Origin: DASQFI01 sp035633215
GTDB taxonomy: Bacteria; Acidobacteriota; Vicinamibacteria; Vicinamibacterales; SCN-69-37
Direction: 5' to 3'
NCBI GenBank assembly: GCA_035633215.1
Contig: DASQFI010000048.1
Span: 1 to 64,000, forward strand
DNA: 64,000 bases
Shown here: in pieces, positions 1 through 9,190 of the stretch
Numbering within the stretch: the stretch's first letter is position 1
Layout: each line of letters opens with the position of its first letter
Notes under the pieces: model-generated
Told to the model about the DNA's origin: nothing
Databases searched by the model: none
What the model saw: the letters and a program-made list of their open reading frames with translations, nothing else
Program-made: the position numbers and the translations under genes

Positions 1-2
1 TT

Positions 3-1229
3 GAGGCGCTGTGGGGCACCGGGGAGTGGCGCGCGCGACGCGTCGCCTACATGCAGGAAATGGCGCGGCTGCACGCGCAGTTTCCGCAGGACGACGAAGT
101 CACGACGTTCTATGCGTTGTCGCTCCTGAGCGCGGCACGCGCGGAGGACGACAGCACCTTTCGGCCTGAGATGAGGGCGGGCTCGCTGGCGATGGACGTC
201 TTCCGCCGCAATCCAAATCACCCGGGCGCGACGCACTACATCATCCACGCGTTCGACGATCCGGTGCACGCGCCGCTTTCGCTCGAGGCGGCGTTCGTCT
301 ACGCGAAGATTGTCCCCGCCGTGTCGCACGCCGTCCACATGCCGACGCACATCTTCATTCAGCACGGGATGTGGAACGAGGTCGCGCACCAGAACGTCCG
401 CGCGTTCAACATCGCGAAGGAGCTCTGGCAGCCGGGCGACTCGCCGGGGGACATGGCGCACTCGGGCGACTGGGGCCAGTACGGCTTTCTGCAGCTCGGC
501 GACTACGCCGGCGCGCGCGACCGCATTCGCGCATTCGAAGAGATGGCCGAGACGACGAAGCACGCGCGGGCGACTTCGGGACTGGCGCTCGTCCGGGCGC
601 GGTACATCGTCGAGACGGAGGACTGGCGCGTGCAGCCGATTCCGGAGACCGCTTCCGCGTCGACGGTATTTGCGAACGGCCTGAGCGCCGTCGCCACCAA
701 CGACGCGGCGACGGCCGAAAAGATGCTGTCGAAGCTGGCGGCAATCGCCAAGGTCCCGGCCGCGGCGGCGGGCGGCCATGCCGATCACGGCGCCGCGCCC
801 GCGGCACCGGCGGCTGTCGCGATCCCGGAAGGCGACAAAGCCTCCCGGATCATGCACCACGAGCTCGCTGCCCGGATCGCCGAGTCGACGGGCCAGCGTG
901 ATCGCGCGATCGCGCTTCTCCGGGAAGCGGTCAGGATCGAAGAGAGCATGCGTCCGCCAAACGGCGCGGCCGATCCGATCAAGCCGTCACACGAACTGCT
1001 CGGCGAGACGCTGCTCCGCGCGGGCAAGCCCGCGGATGCCGCTGCGGCCTTCGACGTCTGTCTGATGCGCACGCCCAACCGCGCGCGGTCGCTGCATGGA
1101 GCCGCCCGCGCGTACGCCGCGGCCGGACGGGTTGATCTCTCGCGCGCGCGTTGGGCCGCACTGCAGTCGTTCTGGAAGGGTGCGCCGCTGGCCGCTCCTG
1201 AAGGCATCCCCGGGCGGACCAGGTCGTAG
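3..1229 (+). CDS. TPR-repeat protein, 5' end outside window
   Basis: The frame is already open at the first bases of the window, so the gene starts upstream; the visible part is about 408 codons. It is alanine-rich and helical, with TPR-like units in the C-terminal third (AGKPADAAAAFDVCL, GAARAYAAAGRVDLSRAR). The middle part has a conserved HxxGATHYIIHAFD segment followed by HAVHMPTHIF and HGMWNE, a His-rich pattern I associate with uncharacterised exported TPR proteins of Acidobacteria and Proteobacteria. A TPR scaffold role is inferred; the His-rich segment could bind metal, but this is not shown. It ends 5 nt from the convergent reductase gene. Confidence 0.75.
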   Translation, partial: EALWGTGEWRARRVAYMQEMARLHAQFPQDDEVTTFYALSLLSAARAEDDSTFRPEMRAGSLAMDVFRRNPNHPGATHYIIHAFDDPVHAPLSLEAAFVYAKIVPAVSHAVHMPTHIFIQHGMWNEVAHQNVRAFNIAKELWQPGDSPGDMAHSGDWGQYGFLQLGDYAGARDRIRAFEEMAETTKHARATSGLALVRARYIVETEDWRVQPIPETASASTVFANGLSAVATNDAATAEKMLSKLAAIAKVPAAAAGGHADHGAAPAAPAAVAIPEGDKASRIMHHELAARIAESTGQRDRAIALLREAVRIEESMRPPNGAADPIKPSHELLGETLLRAGKPADAAAAFDVCLMRTPNRARSLHGAARAYAAAGRVDLSRARWAALQSFWKGAPLAAPEGIPGRTRS

Positions 1230-1234
1230 GGCGG

Positions 1235-1858
1235 TTACGCGGAGCTTTTTGCGGGCTCGCGGCGCGTTTTCCGGGATGCCGCGTCCTTAGCCAGCACGTA
1301 CTTCATCGATACCGCGCCGAGGTCGTAGCGTTTCGTTTCGAGCAGATGCAGATCGAGCTCGTCGCCCGTATCCCGGAACAGCGGCCGGCCGCTGCCGAGG
1401 ACGACGGGACAGTAGACCAGGCGATACTCATCGATGAGCTGTGCGTCGATGAGCGCCTGGGCGAGTGAGATGCTGCCCCAGACGATCATGTGCTTGCCGG
1501 GCTGCCGCTTCAGCTTCGCGACTTCCTGAGTCGCGCCGGTCTTCACGACCCGCGCCTCGTCCCATTTTCCCCAGGGGGCGCGGTCGAGCGTGTTCGAGAA
1601 GACGATCTTCGGAAGCGCATTCAACTTGTCCGCGAATGGCTTGTCGTCGCCCTCGGTGACCTTGGGCCAGTAACCGGCGAACATCTCGTAGGTCACTCTC
1701 CCGAGCAGCATCATGTCGATCGTGTCGATGAAGGCCAGCTGCTCGCGGCCGAACGCCTGATCGCCCTGAGTGGACGCCGGCACGAAGTCCACGCTGTCGT
1801 TCGGGCCCGCCGCCAGGCCGTCGAGTGAAACGAACTCTTGAAGAATCACTGTCCTCAT
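1235..1858 (-). CDS. Dihydrofolate reductase family protein (RibD C-terminal domain)
   Basis: The 207-residue protein begins MRTVILQEFVSLDG, the typical first strand of RibD_C/YwjB-type reductases, and has the family blocks LLGRVTYEMF, KIVFSNTLD and HMIVWGSISLAQALI. Members use NADPH, but most stand-alone copies have no defined substrate, so a folate role should not be assumed. A GGAG ribosome site precedes the ATG by 8 nt. The gene stands alone, converging with the TPR gene. Confidence 0.85.
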   Translation of the reverse strand: MRTVILQEFVSLDGLAAGPNDSVDFVPASTQGDQAFGREQLAFIDTIDMMLLGRVTYEMFAGYWPKVTEGDDKPFADKLNALPKIVFSNTLDRAPWGKWDEARVVKTGATQEVAKLKRQPGKHMIVWGSISLAQALIDAQLIDEYRLVYCPVVLGSGRPLFRDTGDELDLHLLETKRYDLGAVSMKYVLAKDAASRKTRREPAKSSA

Positions 1859-1876
1859 GGCATTGCTCCCGGCGAT

Positions 1877-1974
1877 CAGGCTGCTGAAAAACGCAGCCTC
1901 AGCTTCTTACTTTACCTCTTGCCTTTCTGACAGTTGGCTTCTGACTTCAGGTGGCTGGCTGTTTCAGCGACCTG
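1877..1974. repeat. Two short palindromes of the CAGGTTGCTGAAA family
   Basis: A 23-nt palindrome at 1877-1899 (arms AGGCTGC/GCAGCCT, loop TGAAAAAC) and a second, inverted copy at 1948-1974 (arms CAGGT...GCTG / CAGC...ACCTG). A better copy with perfect arms lies at 24376-24402 between blaI and blaR1. Their position just after genes fits a terminator or a dispersed REP-like repeat. Confidence 0.6.
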
Positions 1975-2017
1975 CCAAAGAGCGGGAGCAATTCCCGTGC
2001 CGGAAGGAGGGAATTTC

Positions 2018-3853
2018 CTACGCGCGGGCCGGGTTGTCGCGCTCGGGCCAGAGCCGACGCAGCACCTGCGTCAGGGCGAGCGCACTGACGACGAACACCG
2101 CCATCAAGACCGACGCCTGCATCCAGCGGCCATACAGAGCGTTGCCGATCGTAAACAACGCCGACCAAATCGCGGCGCATCCCGCGAACCAGCCAAGCAG
2201 CGCGCGCGGTACGTTCTCGGCCCCCGCGCCATCGTCGGACACGACGCCCGCCTCGCGTCGAATCGCCGCCCACCCCGGCCCGAAGGGCCGGACGCTGCGA
2301 TAGAAATTCACGAGAACGGATCGATCCGTGGGCGGCCCGAGATACGCCGTCGCCACCCAGCACACCGTCGTGACGGCGACGGTCAGGAGGAGGGCGGCGT
2401 GCGAGCTCATCGCGACGCCGCTCCTGGCCATGATCAGCAGCGCGATGGACACGGCCAGGGAGCTCGTCATGGCGACGACCTCGCACCAGGCATTCACGCG
2501 CCACCAGAACCATCGCACGAGGTAGAGCAGTCCGGTGCCCGCGCCGATCTGAAGAATGATGTCGAACGCGTCCTTCGCCGTATCCATCAGATACACGGCG
2601 AACGAGGACGCGACGAAGAGTCCAACCGTCACGAGCCGGCCGACGCGCACGTAGTGACGCTCGCTGGCGTCACGCCGCACGAACCGCCGATAGAAGTCGT
2701 GCACGAGATAGGACGCGCCCCAGTTCAGATGCGTGAGGATCGTCGAGGAATTGGCTGCGATGAGTCCGCCCACCATCAATCCGATGAACCCGGCCGGCAG
2801 GAACTTCAACATCGCCGGATAGGCGATGTCGTGGCCAAGCAGGGTGGGATCGAGATGCGGAAACGCGCGCTGAATATCCGAGAGTTCCGGGTAGACGATG
2901 AGCGAAGCGAGCGCGACGAGAATCCAGGGCCACGGCCGCAGGACGTAGTGCGCGATGTTGAAGAAGAGCACGGCGGCTAGCGCATCCTTCTCCGACTTCG
3001 ACGCCAGCATCCGCTGCGCGATGTAGCTGCCGCCGCCCGGCTCGGCGCCGGGATACCAGACGGCCCACCACTGGACGGCGATCGGCATGATGAAGACGGC
3101 GACCGCCAGATCCCAGTTGCTGCTGAAATCGGGGAGCATCCGCGTGTAGTCGAGGCCACCCGGCCCGCGGATCGTGGAAAGCTTGTCCATCAGCCCGCCG
3201 AGGCCGCCGACGATGGGCGACGTCACGGCGAAGTACGCGGCGGCTGTCACCGCGGACATCTTGATGAAGAACTGGATCATGTCGATGACCAGCACGCCCC
3301 AGAGTCCCGAGTAGGTCGCAAACACGACGTTGAGGCCGCCGACGAGCAGGAGCGTCTGCCAGCGCTCGAGGCCGAACAGGATCGCGGCGATCTTGCACGC
3401 CGCCAGATTCACCGTGGCCATGATGATGCAGTTGAAGAGCAGCCCGAGATACAGGGCGCGAAATCCGCGCACGACCGAGGCCGCCGTGCCCGAGTACCGG
3501 ATCTCGTAGAACTCGAGATCGGTGAGCACGCCCGACCGCCGCCACATCCGCGCGTAGAAGAACACGGTGGAGACGCCCGTGAGCACGAACGCCCACCACA
3601 CCCAGTTGCCCGCGACGCCCGTGCGCCGGACGATGTCGGTGACGAGATTCGGGGTGTCGCTGCTGAACGTCGTGGCCACCATGGACAGCCCCGCGAGCCA
3701 CCACGGCACGGCGCGCCCCGACGCGAAGAATTCAGAGGTGCTTTGGCCCGCGCGTTTCGCGAAAAACATCGCGGGCACGAAACACACGAGCACCGAGACG
3801 ACGACGATGAACCAGTCCAGCGGTCCGAGGGACACCGGGCGAGACCGTACCAC
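2018..3853 (-). CDS. Sodium:solute symporter (SSS family)
   Basis: A 611-residue polytopic membrane protein. The first helix (LDWFIVVVSVLVCFVPAMFF) is followed by the SSS hallmark region: TSEFFASGRAVPWWLAGLSM, then SSDTPNLVTDIV and NWVWWAF. Some 12-14 hydrophobic segments can be counted. SSS proteins import sugars, amino acids, vitamins or anions with Na+; the substrate cannot be told from the sequence. A GTG at 3853 is taken as start; GTG at 3835 is an alternative. The gene is divergent from the baeRF-like gene and shares its 215-nt upstream region. Confidence 0.9.
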   Translation of the reverse strand: MVRSRPVSLGPLDWFIVVVSVLVCFVPAMFFAKRAGQSTSEFFASGRAVPWWLAGLSMVATTFSSDTPNLVTDIVRRTGVAGNWVWWAFVLTGVSTVFFYARMWRRSGVLTDLEFYEIRYSGTAASVVRGFRALYLGLLFNCIIMATVNLAACKIAAILFGLERWQTLLLVGGLNVVFATYSGLWGVLVIDMIQFFIKMSAVTAAAYFAVTSPIVGGLGGLMDKLSTIRGPGGLDYTRMLPDFSSNWDLAVAVFIMPIAVQWWAVWYPGAEPGGGSYIAQRMLASKSEKDALAAVLFFNIAHYVLRPWPWILVALASLIVYPELSDIQRAFPHLDPTLLGHDIAYPAMLKFLPAGFIGLMVGGLIAANSSTILTHLNWGASYLVHDFYRRFVRRDASERHYVRVGRLVTVGLFVASSFAVYLMDTAKDAFDIILQIGAGTGLLYLVRWFWWRVNAWCEVVAMTSSLAVSIALLIMARSGVAMSSHAALLLTVAVTTVCWVATAYLGPPTDRSVLVNFYRSVRPFGPGWAAIRREAGVVSDDGAGAENVPRALLGWFAGCAAIWSALFTIGNALYGRWMQASVLMAVFVVSALALTQVLRRLWPERDNPARA

Positions 3854-3982
3854 AGAACAGTTCGAGGGTACGGAAAGTCACTTGACTTGACGTTGACCGG
3901 GCGGCGCGCGAAATCCAAGGGGGACGGCTCGAACGCTGGCAGGCTCACTCTTCGAGTGACCGCGCGAAGGGCCAGTAGCGCT

Positions 3983-4002
3983 GTCTGTACAGTAACGCAC
4001 AG
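3983..4002 (+). promoter_or_regulatory. Candidate Crp/Fnr-type operator, copy 1
   Basis: GTCTGT-N10-ACAG lies 87 nt before the ATG of the baeRF-like gene. TGT-N10-ACA is the half-site spacing of CRP. The same motif lies 91-93 nt before three other genes in this region (9191, 16193, 17971). Confidence 0.5.
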
Positions 4003-4069
4003 CGGTCCGGTGATGCTCGCGGTATGTTGGAACGTCAAGCGGAGCAGAGCGCTGCTCGTCCGGGGTGGG

Positions 4070-4474
4070 ATGAATCACAAGGTAGGCATCTGGATCGACC
4101 ACAAGAAGGCGGTCATTGTGTCCGCCGCTCCAGATCTCCTGACGGCTCTGATGCTGGAATCCGAGGCGCAGACCGGCCGAGGCGAGAAAGAATACGAGCA
4201 CCGCCCCGACCGGCATCTTGACCGGTACTACGACGATGTCATCGGTCACCTCGGGCAGCCGGACGCCCTGCTGATCTTCGGGCCGGGCGAGGCCAAGCTG
4301 GAGCTCAATGAACGTCTCAGCCGCTCCAAGGCGTTGTCGGCGTGTATCGTCGAAATCGAGGCCACGGACACGCTGAGCGATCCGCAGATCGTTGCCAAGG
4401 TCAGGAAGCACTACGACATCGTTCCCCCGGGCTCCGCGGCTCGAGCCGGCCTCAATCGAGGTCGCACACAGTGA
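4070..4474 (+). CDS. baeRF-like protein (eRF1-fold, 'translational machinery protein')
   Basis: 134 residues starting MNHKVGIWIDHKKAVIV, the first strand typical of bacterial eRF1-like (baeRF) or host-attachment-like proteins, and ending with LIFGPGEAKLEL and a DPQIVAKVRKHYD helix. Family members resemble the central domain of eukaryotic release factor 1; their role in bacteria is unproved and often linked to stress. The ATG at 4070 is chosen because similarity with the decayed copy at 9282 begins exactly there. The frame is open further upstream, but that part contains the operator-like motif and looks non-coding. Confidence 0.75.
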   Translation: MNHKVGIWIDHKKAVIVSAAPDLLTALMLESEAQTGRGEKEYEHRPDRHLDRYYDDVIGHLGQPDALLIFGPGEAKLELNERLSRSKALSACIVEIEATDTLSDPQIVAKVRKHYDIVPPGSAARAGLNRGRTQ

Positions 4475-4507
4475 GTGGTCTGGGGCCAGGACCGCTGGAG
4501 CGACGAG

Positions 4508-4738
4508 ATGACGGCCAAGCCGCGCGGGTCTCTGCCGAAGAACAGGGCCTCGCTGTCACGATGGGAAGGTGAGGGTGGCGCCCTCGAGCAGGATCCGGGG
4601 AAGGCGCGCGGCCAGGTTCGAGTCCGCGCCGGTGCCGATCGCCTGCTGACGCCCAAGGACGTCGTCGGCCACGACAAACACGGGCCGGCGAGCGTTTCAA
4701 ACGGGAACCAGACGGCGCGCCGGAAGCGCGTGCCTTGA
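4508..4738 (+). CDS. Small basic hypothetical protein
   Basis: A 76-residue open frame, MTAKPRGSLPKNRASLSRW..., 33 nt after the baeRF-like gene and on the same strand, with a GGAG-like site upstream. It is hydrophilic, basic and lacks membrane segments. The LPKNRASLSRWEGEGG stretch reminds me of short conserved hypothetical proteins in other soil bacteria, but I cannot name a family. If it is not real, the 306 nt between 4475 and 4780 hold nothing else I can identify. Confidence 0.4.
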   Translation: MTAKPRGSLPKNRASLSRWEGEGGALEQDPGKARGQVRVRAGADRLLTPKDVVGHDKHGPASVSNGNQTARRKRVP

Positions 4739-4780
4739 CCCGATCGCCCTCCGTGTTTGCCCAATTCCCCGAGGGGAAAC

Positions 4781-6721
4781 CTACCGCCGCCCGCCGGCTG
4801 AGGTTCTCTGACTCCTGGGCAGGCTCGAGGTGATCGTCAATTCCGTGCCGCGCGGCAGATCGAGCTGGTCACGTCCCTGCACGATGACCGAACCTGCGCC
4901 CCCGCCCGCGCCTATGACCGCACCGATAGCGGCACCCTTCCCGCCACCACTGATGGCGCCGATGATCGCGCCGAGGGCCGCCCCGATCGCGCCCCGTTGA
5001 ACGGCTTTCTCGGTCTGGCTGTTTTCCTCGACCGTGCCTGCGTTGTCCACGTTGATCGTCTCTCCATTCGCCGTGCGGACACTGTCGATCACTCCAGCGA
5101 ATTGATACGTTCTGCCATTGCGCAGGCGGATGCTCTCGAAGTTCAGTGCCATGTCCGCGCGGCCGCCGATTCGTCCCGACGCGTTCACGCCCGAAACGGT
5201 GCCTTCAATGACGGCCCCTTCATACTGCGATGGACTGCGTGTGGTAATGGTGAAGCGGTCCTCGGCGTGCGCATTCCGTGTGCTCAGGGCCGTGTCAAGG
5301 GTGGCCACCAGCCGGGTGCCACTGGGCACGCCGAAATCGACGGACGCCGAGTCGGACCGGGATCGGGCTTCCTGGTCGATGGAATAAATGTCCCACTGGG
5401 CCTCGTCCGAAGATTTTCGGTAGAAGCTTCGAACCGTCACGGGCTGGCGAAGATAGTCATCATAGATGGACCGCGTCACTCGCAGGTTACGGCCGCTGTC
5501 CATCGGCTCGAAGGCGACGGTGAAGTCACTTCCTCCACTGCCGGTCGTCGTCACGACCAGTTGATCCCCATACAGGGTGGCGCGGGTGCTTGCGGTCCTT
5601 CCAGCGAAGCCCTGCTCTGTGCGGGCCCGGCCGTCGGCCTCGAAGGTGACCCGCGGTCCGCTTGATGACGCCATGGTGACGCTGTTCTCGTGACGGTCGA
5701 TCGCGATCGTCTCCGGCGCAGTCAACCGGTTCATGAGACGCCCATAGGCGCCTCGCCGCTGGTTGGACGGCAGCGCGAGGGTCGCCTGTTCAACCGCCTG
5801 ACCCGGGTCATCGCCCCGGCCGATCTCCAGTTGGTACGTTCCCGTGAGGCGACGATAGAGCCCCGTGGTTCGCTCGTGCGCTGTGTAGGGGGGATTGCTC
5901 CAATTCCACGCGACGTTGTACGCGCGCGCCAGCTCGTCCAGATCACGGCGGACCGTGAGCCAGTCGTTCTCGGCCTGGACAGCGAATTGATGGCGCTGCA
6001 TGAAGCTGTCGATACCGACGCCCCGTCGGAGCACGTCTTCGACATCGTGCGTGACGACCTGGCGGCGATCGAAGTGATCGCTCAGGTGGCTGGTCGCCTC
6101 AGCGAAGTCCACGACCAGCTGGTTGATGTCGTCCTCTTCTCGCGAGCCGTCAATCCGGCTGCGATTATCGAGGGCCCGATCAAGACTCTGGCGAAACCGA
6201 TCGGCGTTCTTCTTCGTGCGTGTCAGTAATTGTCCGACCTGCTGGTCGCTGACCCGAGACTCCACATTCTGTGGGCCGGTCCAGTTCCAGGTGAGGTCAT
6301 ACGCGCGCGCCAACTCATCAAGGTAGCCACGCAGACTCAGCCAGTCGCGTTCAACACCAGTACCGAGTGCGTTACGCATCATGAAACCGTCGATCACGGA
6401 TGCTCGCCTCATCACGTCTTCGACGTCGGTGGTTCCGGCTCGGCGATTCTGCACGCGATCACGCAAGCGATCAGTGGCCTGCTTGAAATCGCTCACGGAT
6501 TGGTTGATGTCGGCTTCCGCTCGGCTGCCGTTGATTCGGCTGCGATCGATCGCCTGATCGAAACTGGCGCGGAAGCCCGCGATGCCCGTGGTCATGCGGC
6601 TCAACAGCTCTCCGACCTGTTGATCGCCGACGCGATAGGGTCGCTGCTGTGCCGCCACGATCACACTGACGCCCGTGAACGCGAACACCGCTGCTAGAGC
6701 GACAATGTGACGTCTGGTCAT
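4781..6721 (-). CDS. Exported protein with duplicated helical domain and glycine zipper
   Basis: The 646-residue protein has an N-terminal signal peptide (ALAAVFAFTGVSVIVAAQ). Residues about 31-150 and 157-275 are a tandem duplication: both carry SDQQVG/GDQQVG, a SRI(N/D)GSR.E.DIN motif, DVED(V/M)(L/M)RR, and a LDELARAY.(L/V).WNW ending. The central part is beta-rich. The C-terminal part reads VPSGTRLVATLDTALS and ends with a long glycine zipper (about 577-610) before a basic tail. Glycine zippers of this kind insert in or oligomerise on outer membranes. Function unknown. It is divergent from the M48 peptidase gene, so both may serve the envelope. Confidence 0.8.
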   Translation of the reverse strand: MTRRHIVALAAVFAFTGVSVIVAAQQRPYRVGDQQVGELLSRMTTGIAGFRASFDQAIDRSRINGSRAEADINQSVSDFKQATDRLRDRVQNRRAGTTDVEDVMRRASVIDGFMMRNALGTGVERDWLSLRGYLDELARAYDLTWNWTGPQNVESRVSDQQVGQLLTRTKKNADRFRQSLDRALDNRSRIDGSREEDDINQLVVDFAEATSHLSDHFDRRQVVTHDVEDVLRRGVGIDSFMQRHQFAVQAENDWLTVRRDLDELARAYNVAWNWSNPPYTAHERTTGLYRRLTGTYQLEIGRGDDPGQAVEQATLALPSNQRRGAYGRLMNRLTAPETIAIDRHENSVTMASSSGPRVTFEADGRARTEQGFAGRTASTRATLYGDQLVVTTTGSGGSDFTVAFEPMDSGRNLRVTRSIYDDYLRQPVTVRSFYRKSSDEAQWDIYSIDQEARSRSDSASVDFGVPSGTRLVATLDTALSTRNAHAEDRFTITTRSPSQYEGAVIEGTVSGVNASGRIGGRADMALNFESIRLRNGRTYQFAGVIDSVRTANGETINVDNAGTVEENSQTEKAVQRGAIGAALGAIIGAISGGGKGAAIGAVIGAGGGAGSVIVQGRDQLDLPRGTELTITSSLPRSQRTSAGGRR

Positions 6722-6795
6722 AATAATCCCGCCTCAATTCAGTACGACAACGTTGAGAAACACGCCACTCAACCCTATCAGCCGGGATCTGACGC

Positions 6796-6815
6796 GTCTG
6801 TTCAAAACCGCTCAT
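6796..6815 (+). promoter_or_regulatory. Weak half-site resembling the GTCTGT operator
   Basis: GTCTGT lies 96 nt before the M48 start codon, the same distance as the four better motifs, and shares the CCG just before the second half-site, but the second half reads TCAT instead of ACAG. Kept only because of the position. Confidence 0.2.
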
Positions 6816-6891
6816 CCCCCTCACTTGTGCAAATGGGTACAGCCACGACCAGGAAGCGGGCATACGGTGGAAACAGTGGAGCTTGCTGATC

Positions 6892-8313
6892 ATGGCTAAC
6901 CGACCACGTTCCGACGGCCGCCGCCTGAGGGCCGCCGCCGCTGTCTTTGCCGTGACGGCCTCGGTGGCGGTCGCGCAGACGCGCATCACGCCGCCCAAGA
7001 ACAAGTACACGCCGGCACAGGATGTGGAAATTGGTCAGCAGGCGGCGAAGGAGGTCGAGCAGCAGTTGCCGCGTCTTCGCAATGGCGATATCGAGTCCTT
7101 CGTGGATCGAATCGGCCGGCGCCTGGTGCAGGTGATACCGTCCGAGCTGGAGCAGCGCGAGTTCCGCTACTCCTTCAACGTCATCAACGTGCGCGAGATC
7201 AATGCCTTTGCCTTGCCGGGCGGTCCGATGTACGTCAACCGCGGCATGATTCAGGCGGCAGCGGTCGAGGGCGAGGTCGCCGGCGTCATGGCGCACGAGC
7301 TCAGCCACGTGATTCTTCGACATGGGACCGCCGGGGCGACCAAACAGCAGCCTTTCGCGATCGGCGCCATTGCTGGCGCGATTGCCGGAGCGATCATTGG
7401 TGGCAAGGTCGGCCAGGTGGTCGCGCAGGGCAGCCAGTTTGGCTTGGGCACCTACTTTCTTCGTTACAGTCGCGAGTACGAGAAACAAGCCGACTTGCTG
7501 GGTGTTCAACTGATGGCGCGCGCCGGATACGACCCGATTGATCTGGTGCACATGTTCCAGACGATCGAGAAACAGGGCGGCGGCGGCGGTCCGCAGTTCA
7601 TGAGCGACCATCCCAATCCTGGGAACCGGGAAGCCTACATCACCGAAGAAGCCTCGCATGTGCGAATCGAGGGTCGGGCCGGCGACTCCCGAGAATTCGC
7701 GCGCGTGCAGGATGAGCTACGCGACATGTCGCCGGCGCCGACTACCGAAGAAGTCACACGCCGGGGCAAGCAGACGCCCACGCAGCGGGGTCAACCCGCC
7801 CCTGTCGAGGGCAACCTCGGCACACGCGTCGCGCCTCCGTCATCGCGGTATCGGAGCTATACGGAGGGGAACCTGTTTCGCATCGACGTGCCCGACAACT
7901 GGCGCGAAGTAGCGACGAGCTCCTCGGTGAAATTCGTGCCCGACGGCGCCTACGGTCAGGTGCAGGGCCGCACAGTCTTTACCCATGGCGTGGAGCTGGG
8001 CGTGACTCGCAACGAGATTCACTCGCTTCAGGAGGCCACCCAGGAATTCATCGACGGTCTCGCGGAGTCGAACCCGTCGCTGCGGGCGACCGGCCGTCTC
8101 CAGAACACGAATCTGTCCGGTCGCAGCGGGCTCGTGGCCATCCTCCGCAACGTCTCGGAAGTGACCGGCCGGGGAGAAACCGTCACGGTCTTCACGACGC
8201 TGCTCCGCGACGGCAACCTCTTCTATTGCATCGCCGTCGCGCCAGAGGACGAGTATCAGACATACCAGCGATCGTTCCAGCGCGTGACGCAATCGATCCG
8301 CCTGACCGACTAG
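6892..8313 (+). CDS. Exported M48-family metallopeptidase
   Basis: 473 residues with a signal peptide (AAAAVFAVTASVAVAQT). The zinc site is complete: HELSH at residues 135-139 and the third ligand in EKQAD (E197). Between them is an Ala/Gly-rich hydrophobic hairpin, as in BepA/LoiP-type periplasmic M48 enzymes, which clear misfolded outer-membrane proteins. The C-terminal 170 residues form a separate beta-rich domain. ATG at 6892 has GGAG 11 nt upstream; a TTG at 6883 is less likely. The TAG stop (8311-8313) runs directly into the left end of a palindromic element. Confidence 0.9.
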   Translation: MANRPRSDGRRLRAAAAVFAVTASVAVAQTRITPPKNKYTPAQDVEIGQQAAKEVEQQLPRLRNGDIESFVDRIGRRLVQVIPSELEQREFRYSFNVINVREINAFALPGGPMYVNRGMIQAAAVEGEVAGVMAHELSHVILRHGTAGATKQQPFAIGAIAGAIAGAIIGGKVGQVVAQGSQFGLGTYFLRYSREYEKQADLLGVQLMARAGYDPIDLVHMFQTIEKQGGGGGPQFMSDHPNPGNREAYITEEASHVRIEGRAGDSREFARVQDELRDMSPAPTTEEVTRRGKQTPTQRGQPAPVEGNLGTRVAPPSSRYRSYTEGNLFRIDVPDNWREVATSSSVKFVPDGAYGQVQGRTVFTHGVELGVTRNEIHSLQEATQEFIDGLAESNPSLRATGRLQNTNLSGRSGLVAILRNVSEVTGRGETVTVFTTLLRDGNLFYCIAVAPEDEYQTYQRSFQRVTQSIRLTD

Positions 8314-8516
8314 AGCCGTTCTCACGTCGTCCTGGAGCCGTTCTCACTCTCCTGTAGCGACCCGCCGGGCAGAATTCAGCCCTTCTGTCCGCGATTCGAG
8401 CGGTTTGGCACTACACGGAAGTGAGAACGGCCCTGGCGAAAGCCCGACGCGGATCAAGGGACATTCCGGCCGAAATCCAGCAGGGTAGCCCGCCAGAGCA
8501 ACGTGAGAACGGCTCT
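8314..8516. repeat. Palindromic element 'LEPFS-VRTAL', composite of one full copy and two fragments
   Basis: A left-end fragment (AGCCGTTCTCAC, 8314) is followed by a nearly full 99-bp copy at 8334-8432, bounded by GCCGTTCTCAC and GTGAGAACGGC, and then a right-end part ending GTGAGAACGGCTCTAG at 8502-8517. The full copy is in the minus orientation relative to the copies that lie in genes, and its reading frame is broken. The upstream M48 stop codon abuts the first fragment. Confidence 0.85.
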
Positions 8517-8704
8517 AGAAGCTAATAGCGTTCGTGCGTATAGCGGCGACGAAAACCATCAGGTTCAGCGTCCCACACCCGTCGCCAATAGTTCGCCGAC
8601 CCGTTCGGCTCCGACCGGAGGGCTGAACAGGAGCCGTCGGAAGGGCGGCTGTTCACAATTCACAGGCGGTTCGGCACTACACGGAAGTGAGAACGGCTTT
8701 GGCT
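8517..8704. other. Intergenic stretch with a further element fragment
   Basis: No gene seen. Bases 8663-8698 repeat the right end of the palindromic element (TTCGGCACTACACGGAAGTG, then AGAACGGCT). The 140 bases before this show no feature I recognise. Confidence 0.6.
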
Positions 8705-9145
8705 TTAGTTGGGGTCGAGCTTGCCCACGCCCTGCAGGTCACGGAGCGTCCGCCGCAGCTCTTCGACGACCTCCATTTGCCCGATTGTCGCTTGCATCGT
8801 TTCGGCAGTGGCCCGCACGGCCTCTGTTGCCGCGTGACGTGCCGCTTCGGCGGCGGCGCGCGCGTCCTCGCTGGCGGTCCGCGCCGTCTCCCCGGCCTCC
8901 CGGAGGCGCTCCCGCTCCTGCCGGACGATCTCCAGCGCCTGACGATGGTGGTCACGCGCCTGCCGCGTTTCCTCCGCCAGCCGCCGCAACTGTTCCGCGT
9001 CGCTCCTGGCCGACTCCGCTGACAGACGGCCCTCTTCGGTGAACCCGCGGTCCTGCTCCGCGTCCTGACGGGTGTGCTCAGCCTTCGCGCGCCTGCCTTC
9101 CGCGTGTTTGCGGTCCTGCGCTGGCGCGGTGCGATCCTTCGGCAT
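8705..9145 (-). CDS. Ala/Glu/Arg-rich coiled-coil protein
   Basis: 146 residues with almost no hydrophobic segment and strong heptad character throughout (SAESARSDAEQLRRLAEETR, AAAEAARHAATEAVRATAE). It is predicted to be one long helix or coiled coil, soluble, without signal peptide. The ATG at 9145 is chosen because GATGAGG lies 6 nt upstream; an in-frame ATG at 9157 also exists. Function unknown. It is divergent from the decayed baeRF copy and sits in the same stress-like region. Confidence 0.65.
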   Translation of the reverse strand: MPKDRTAPAQDRKHAEGRRAKAEHTRQDAEQDRGFTEEGRLSAESARSDAEQLRRLAEETRQARDHHRQALEIVRQERERLREAGETARTASEDARAAAEAARHAATEAVRATAETMQATIGQMEVVEELRRTLRDLQGVGKLDPN

Positions 9146-9190
9146 GGACATCCTCATCCGCTTCCTATTCTAGAGAGCGCCATCGGCGCT

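Noticed and set aside
3981..4002. LexA box
   Set aside because: CTGT and ACAG are present but the spacing is 10 or 14, not 8, and no SOS gene is nearby.
3743..4069. Upstream extension of the baeRF-like protein
   Set aside because: The frame is open but carries the operator-like motif and a divergent promoter region; similarity with the copy at 9282 in protein frame begins only at 4070.
8503..9042. Plus-strand frame starting MRTAL in the element at 8503
   Set aside because: It is Arg/Pro-rich, runs antisense to the coiled-coil gene and lacks any family features, so here the element does not start a gene.
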